From positions 58,802 through 122,801 of the forward strand of contig JBFWOF010000010.1 of assembly GCA_050250665.1 (NCBI GenBank): a stretch of DNA of 64,000 nucleotides. The letters are read 5' to 3'. Every line of letters begins with the position of its first letter. Positions within the stretch are counted from its first letter, which is position 1. Below, piece after piece: positions 61,034 to 64,000 of this stretch. The notes under the pieces are model-generated. The model was given only the letters and a program-made list of their open reading frames with translations, was not told the origin of the DNA and ran no database searches. A program made the position numbers and the translations under genes. The DNA comes from JADKFD01 sp050250665 (GTDB lineage Bacteria; Pseudomonadota; Gammaproteobacteria; Xanthomonadales; SZUA-5).

Positions 61034-61136
61034 GTAGGTCACGTTGCCGGCTTCATCGGCTACGTGACATCGGCTTGCCTCGATCTTTCGGCTTCACCAT
61101 TGTCACGTAGATCGCTGCGCGCTCAACGTGACCTAC
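61034..61136. repeat. Opposed GTAGGTCACGTTG hairpins between cysJ and cysI
   Basis: Two copies face each other: GTAGGTCACGTTGCCGGC..GGCTACGTGACA (61034-61071) and GTCACGTAGATCGC..CAACGTGACCTAC (61102-61136). The outer arms GTAGGTCACGTTG and CAACGTGACCTAC are complementary, so the whole can fold as one long hairpin in the cysJI transcript. Same family as 8887, 20571 and 26872. Confidence 0.8.
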
Positions 61137-61160
61137 ATGCCGTGCTGGCGGAGATCTGAG

Positions 61161-62825
61161 ATGAGCACCACCCTGTCGCCGGTCGAAACCATCAAGGCCG
61201 ACAGCCGCGGTCTGCGCGGCACGCTGGTCGAGAGCCTGAACGATGCCTACACCGGCGCGCTGCGCGAGCCCGATCAGACGCTGCTCAAATTCCACGGCAG
61301 CTACCAGCAGGACGATCGCGATCTGCGTGAGGAGCGCGCCGAGCAGAAGCTGGAGCCGAACTACTCCTTCATGATCCGCACGCGCACCCCGGGCGGTGTG
61401 GTCACGCCGGCGCAATGGCTGGCTTTCGACGCCATCGCCCGTCGCTACGGTGGCGGCAGTCTGCGCCTGACTACGCGCCAGGCCATCCAGCTGCACGGCG
61501 TCATCAAGCGCGAACTCAAGGCCACGCTGCAGGCCATCAACCAGAGTCTGATCGACACCATCGCCGCCTGTGGCGACGTCAACCGCAATGTGCTGGTCTC
61601 GGCCAATCCGATCGAGAGCGCCGCCCACGCGCAGGTTTACGCCGATGCCGTGGCGCTGTCCGAGGCGCTGCTGCCCAAGACCCGCGCCTATCACGAGATC
61701 TGGCTGGACGAAGAGCCGGTGGCCGGTACGCCCGAGCACGAGCCCCTCTATGGGCCTACCTACCTGCCGCGCAAGTTCAAGACCGCCTTCGTGGTGCCGC
61801 CGCAGAACGATGTCGACGTCTATGCCCACGACCTCGGCTATGTCGCCATCGTCGAGGACGGCGTGGTGCTGGGTTACAACGTCACGGTCGGTGGCGGCCT
61901 TGGCATGACTCACGGCGATGCCCGCACCTATGCCCGGGCCGCCAGCGTGCTCGGCTATGTGCCGCGCGGACGCGAGATCGCCGTAGCCGAAGCGGTGCTG
62001 ACCACGCAGCGCGACCATGGCGACCGCGCCGATCGCCGCCTGAGTCGCCTCAAATACACCATCGACCGTCTCGGCGTGGACTGGTTCCGGGCCGAGGTCG
62101 AGCGTCGCAGCGGCCTCGTGTTCGAAGCCGCCAGACCGGTGCGATTCACGGCCCGCGGCGATCGCTTCGGCTGGATTCAGGGCAGCGATGGCCGCTGGCA
62201 TCTGACGCTGCGTCTGTCGGCCGGGCGCATCGCCGATCGAGACGACGGCCAGTTGCTCAGCGCCCTGCGTCAGATCGCTGAAGTCCATCGCGGCGACTTC
62301 CGGATCACGGCCAACCAGAATCTGATCGTGGCCGGGATCGCTCCGGAAGATCGTCCTGCGATCGAGCGCCTGTTCGAGGACACCGGGCTGGCCGAGCTGC
62401 TGCAGCGCAGTCCGCTGGAGCTGAATGCGCTGGCCTGCGTGGCACTGCCGACCTGCCCGCTGGCGATGGCCGAGGCCGAGCGTTATCTGAAGGAGTTCAG
62501 TGCCCAGGTGCAGACCTTGCTGGCCCGCCACGGGGTGCCGGATGAGCCGGTCAGTCTGCGCATTTCCGGCTGCCCGAATGGCTGCTCGCGACCCTATCTG
62601 GCCGAGATTGCCCTCGTCGGCAAGGCCCCAGGTCGCTACAACCTGCATCTGGGCGGCGATGCCTTCGGCGAGCGCCTCAACCGGCTCTACCGCGAGAACA
62701 TCGACGTCGCCGAGATCCTGCGCGTGCTCGACCAGAGCTTCGCCCGCTGGCTGGCCGAGCGCCGCCCGGCCGAGGCCTTCGGCGATTTTGCCCACCGGGT
62801 ACTGCTTGACAAGGGAACACGATGA
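61161..62825 (+). CDS. cysI: Assimilatory sulfite reductase hemoprotein subunit CysI
   Basis: A 554-residue siroheme/4Fe-4S protein reducing sulfite to sulfide. 'SLRLTTRQAIQLHGVIKREL' and 'GDVNRNVLVSANPIES' are substrate-site signatures; 'VHRGDFRITANQNLIVAGI' opens the second half; the cluster/siroheme cysteines are in 'ALACVALPTCPLAMAEAERY' (near 426 and 432) and 'SGCPNGCSRPYLAEIALVG' (near 471 and 475). Length matches CysI. ATG 61161 follows GGAGATCTGAG. Confidence 0.96.
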   Translation: MSTTLSPVETIKADSRGLRGTLVESLNDAYTGALREPDQTLLKFHGSYQQDDRDLREERAEQKLEPNYSFMIRTRTPGGVVTPAQWLAFDAIARRYGGGSLRLTTRQAIQLHGVIKRELKATLQAINQSLIDTIAACGDVNRNVLVSANPIESAAHAQVYADAVALSEALLPKTRAYHEIWLDEEPVAGTPEHEPLYGPTYLPRKFKTAFVVPPQNDVDVYAHDLGYVAIVEDGVVLGYNVTVGGGLGMTHGDARTYARAASVLGYVPRGREIAVAEAVLTTQRDHGDRADRRLSRLKYTIDRLGVDWFRAEVERRSGLVFEAARPVRFTARGDRFGWIQGSDGRWHLTLRLSAGRIADRDDGQLLSALRQIAEVHRGDFRITANQNLIVAGIAPEDRPAIERLFEDTGLAELLQRSPLELNALACVALPTCPLAMAEAERYLKEFSAQVQTLLARHGVPDEPVSLRISGCPNGCSRPYLAEIALVGKAPGRYNLHLGGDAFGERLNRLYRENIDVAEILRVLDQSFARWLAERRPAEAFGDFAHRVLLDKGTR

Positions 62826-63042
62826 GCCACCGTCTCCGGCAAAGTAGCCGTCATTGCGAGGAGCGCAGTGACGAAGCAATCCAGGGCAATTCCGGGAGCG
62901 GCGCTGGCTTGCTTCGCTGCGCTCGCAATGACGCTGATGTTCGCGAGTCGGATGCAGTGTCAGGGCGAAACGGATTGCGCACCCTGGCCAGGCTCGGGCT
63001 CATGGACCGTCTGCTGCCCCTCACTGAAACCGAGATCGCCGC
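62826..63042. repeat. GTCATTGCGAG hairpin repeat between cysI and cysH
   Basis: About 62850-62935 has GTCATTGCGAGGAGCGCAGTG..GAAGCAATCC followed by GCTTGCTTCGCTGCGCTCGC..AATGAC, an inverted pair of a widespread proteobacterial interspersed repeat. It interrupts the cys gene series; no gene within. Confidence 0.75.
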
Positions 63043-63741
63043 ATGAGCGCCGTCATGAAATTCCCGCCGCTGGACGAGGCACGGCTGGCGAAGCTGGATG
63101 CCGCCGCCCGCGTCGAGCTGGCACTGGAACAGTTGCCCGGCGCACACGCCGTGAGCTCCAGCTTCGGCGCCCAGTCGGCAGTGATGCTGCATCTGGTCAA
63201 CGAAAGAGCCCCGGGCATCCCGGTGATCCTGATCGACACCGGCTATCTGTTTCCGGAGACCTATCAGTTCATCGACCAGCTCAGCGCCAGGCTGAAACTC
63301 AATCTCAAGGTCTACCGTGCCGACACCAGCCCCGGCTGGCAGGAAGCGCGCTACGGCAAGCTATGGGAGCAGGGCGTGCCCGGGCTCGATCGCTACCATC
63401 AGATCAACAAGATCGAACCGATGCAGCGGGCGCTCACCGAACTGGATATCGGCACCTGGTTCGCCGGCCTGCGCCGCAGCCAGGCCAGCACCCGCAGCGA
63501 CACGCCCTTCCTGAGCTGGCGCCAGGGCCGCGCCAAGGTGCATCCGATCGCCGACTGGAGCGACCGTGACGTCTTCGCCTACCTGAGCAAACACCGTTTG
63601 CCTTATCACCCGCTGTGGGCGCGCGGATACGTGTCCATCGGCGATGTCCATTCGACTACACCGCTGGGCAGCGGCATGCGCGAGGAAGACACCCGTTTCG
63701 GCGGCATCAAGCGCGAGTGCGGGCTGCATACAGAGCTTTGA
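63043..63741 (+). CDS. cysH: Phosphoadenylyl-sulfate (PAPS) reductase
   Basis: A 232-residue enzyme reducing PAPS to sulfite with thioredoxin. 'AVSSSFGAQSAVMLHLVNER' is the PP-loop; 'LIDTGYLFPETYQFIDQL' and 'GTWFAGLRRSQASTRSDTPF' contact the nucleotide; the catalytic Cys sits in the C-terminal 'GIKRECGLHTEL'. It lacks the extra two Cys pairs of APS reductases, so PAPS is the expected substrate. Last gene of the cysJ-cysI-cysH series. Confidence 0.95.
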   Translation: MSAVMKFPPLDEARLAKLDAAARVELALEQLPGAHAVSSSFGAQSAVMLHLVNERAPGIPVILIDTGYLFPETYQFIDQLSARLKLNLKVYRADTSPGWQEARYGKLWEQGVPGLDRYHQINKIEPMQRALTELDIGTWFAGLRRSQASTRSDTPFLSWRQGRAKVHPIADWSDRDVFAYLSKHRLPYHPLWARGYVSIGDVHSTTPLGSGMREEDTRFGGIKRECGLHTEL

Positions 63742-64000
63742 GAGCGGCTGCCGGTGGGCGGTTGTCGGTTGTCGGTTGTCGGTGGGCGGAAATTGCGAAC
63801 GGCCTCTGGCCAGAGCCCGCGGACCTGTGGGAGCGGACTCTGTCCGCGACGCTCTGGTCGTCGTCGGTGCAGTAGCCCGGGTAAGCCGCAGGCGCACCCG
63901 GGTCGGTTGGGCGAAGATCAACAGCGCCGAGTGCAACTCGGCGATCCCAGCGAAGACCTGAGGGAGCGGACTCTGTCCGCGATGCTTTGGTCGTCGTCGG
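63742..64000. repeat. Repeat region at the right window edge
   Basis: 63755-63785 is a GGTTGTC heptamer tract as at 8513. 63826-63870 and about 63962-64000 are two direct copies of GGGAGCGGACTCTGTCCGCGA followed by 'TTTGGTCGTCGTCGG'-like sequence. Between them, CCCGGGT..ACCCGGG (about 63877-63903) is another palindrome. No gene. Confidence 0.75.

Overview
The window is GC-rich, densely coded gammaproteobacterial chromosome. Several features fit Xanthomonadales/Lysobacterales (Rhodanobacteraceae-like): feoAB with a small Cys-rich partner, argS followed by an FtsN-like SPOR protein, a three-domain CGFS glutaredoxin, a secreted protein with an 'LFADGFE' motif, and many short palindromic interspersed repeats (for example GTCCAGACTTGTCTGGAC, GTAGGTCACGTTG.., GTGGGAGCGGACTCTGTCCGCGA). 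I see no transposase, integrase, phage structural gene or CRISPR array.

Layout. 0-9.6 kb: an AhpD-like protein, the reverse-strand feoA-feoB-small Cys protein operon with a candidate Fur box, argS, a SPOR protein and ETF-ubiquinone oxidoreductase, then a tandem-repeat block. 9.6-14 kb: a reverse-strand four-gene operon of coiled-coil protein, OmpA-anchored membrane protein, Ras-like GTPase and hybrid histidine kinase, which looks like a small-GTPase signalling system. 14-19 kb: xdhA, xdhB, xdhC. 19-28.6 kb: DUF3224 protein, bioH, a GT39-type membrane glycosyltransferase with a secreted partner, DUF2269 protein, an SDR/DoxX-like protein, an MgtC/DUF4010 protein, an ECF sigma factor with a putative anti-sigma factor, and a DUF971 protein. 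28.8-39.6 kb: a Cys/Met-metabolism PLP enzyme, bioD, a two-domain methyltransferase, an exported OB-like protein, a short AMP nucleosidase, a lipoprotein, Grx-(IscA-like)-rhodanese, CHAD protein, dusA, an exported Tudor-like protein, a host-attachment-family protein and an EamA permease. 39.9-48.8 kb: a reverse-strand surface-glycan region (methyltransferase, double glycosyltransferase, radical SAM, alpha-helical protein, UDP-GlcNAc 2-epimerase, then YcgL, LAB_N, GT2 and sugar epimerase). 48.9-51 kb: a TPR-sulfotransferase.

51.04-53.85 kb is a 2.8-kb island with no convincing protein gene over 30 codons. It holds five ~200-bp tandem repeats; a strong sigma70-type promoter followed by a ~225-nt structured transcript (possible 30-codon ORF, 10-bp closing helix, 14-bp terminator hairpin); and a second structured segment with an anticodon-less tRNA-like cloverleaf, a degenerate tRNA-Asn(GTT) and four GAAA tetraloop hairpins; then three ~117-bp tandem repeats. 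With the GTPase operon and the radical-SAM glycan operon, this is the best candidate for something undescribed.

53.85-64 kb: a slipin, two secreted proteins, and assimilatory sulfate reduction genes cysJ, cysI, cysH separated by palindromic repeats. Functions rest on motifs and family knowledge read by eye; no database search or folding program was run.
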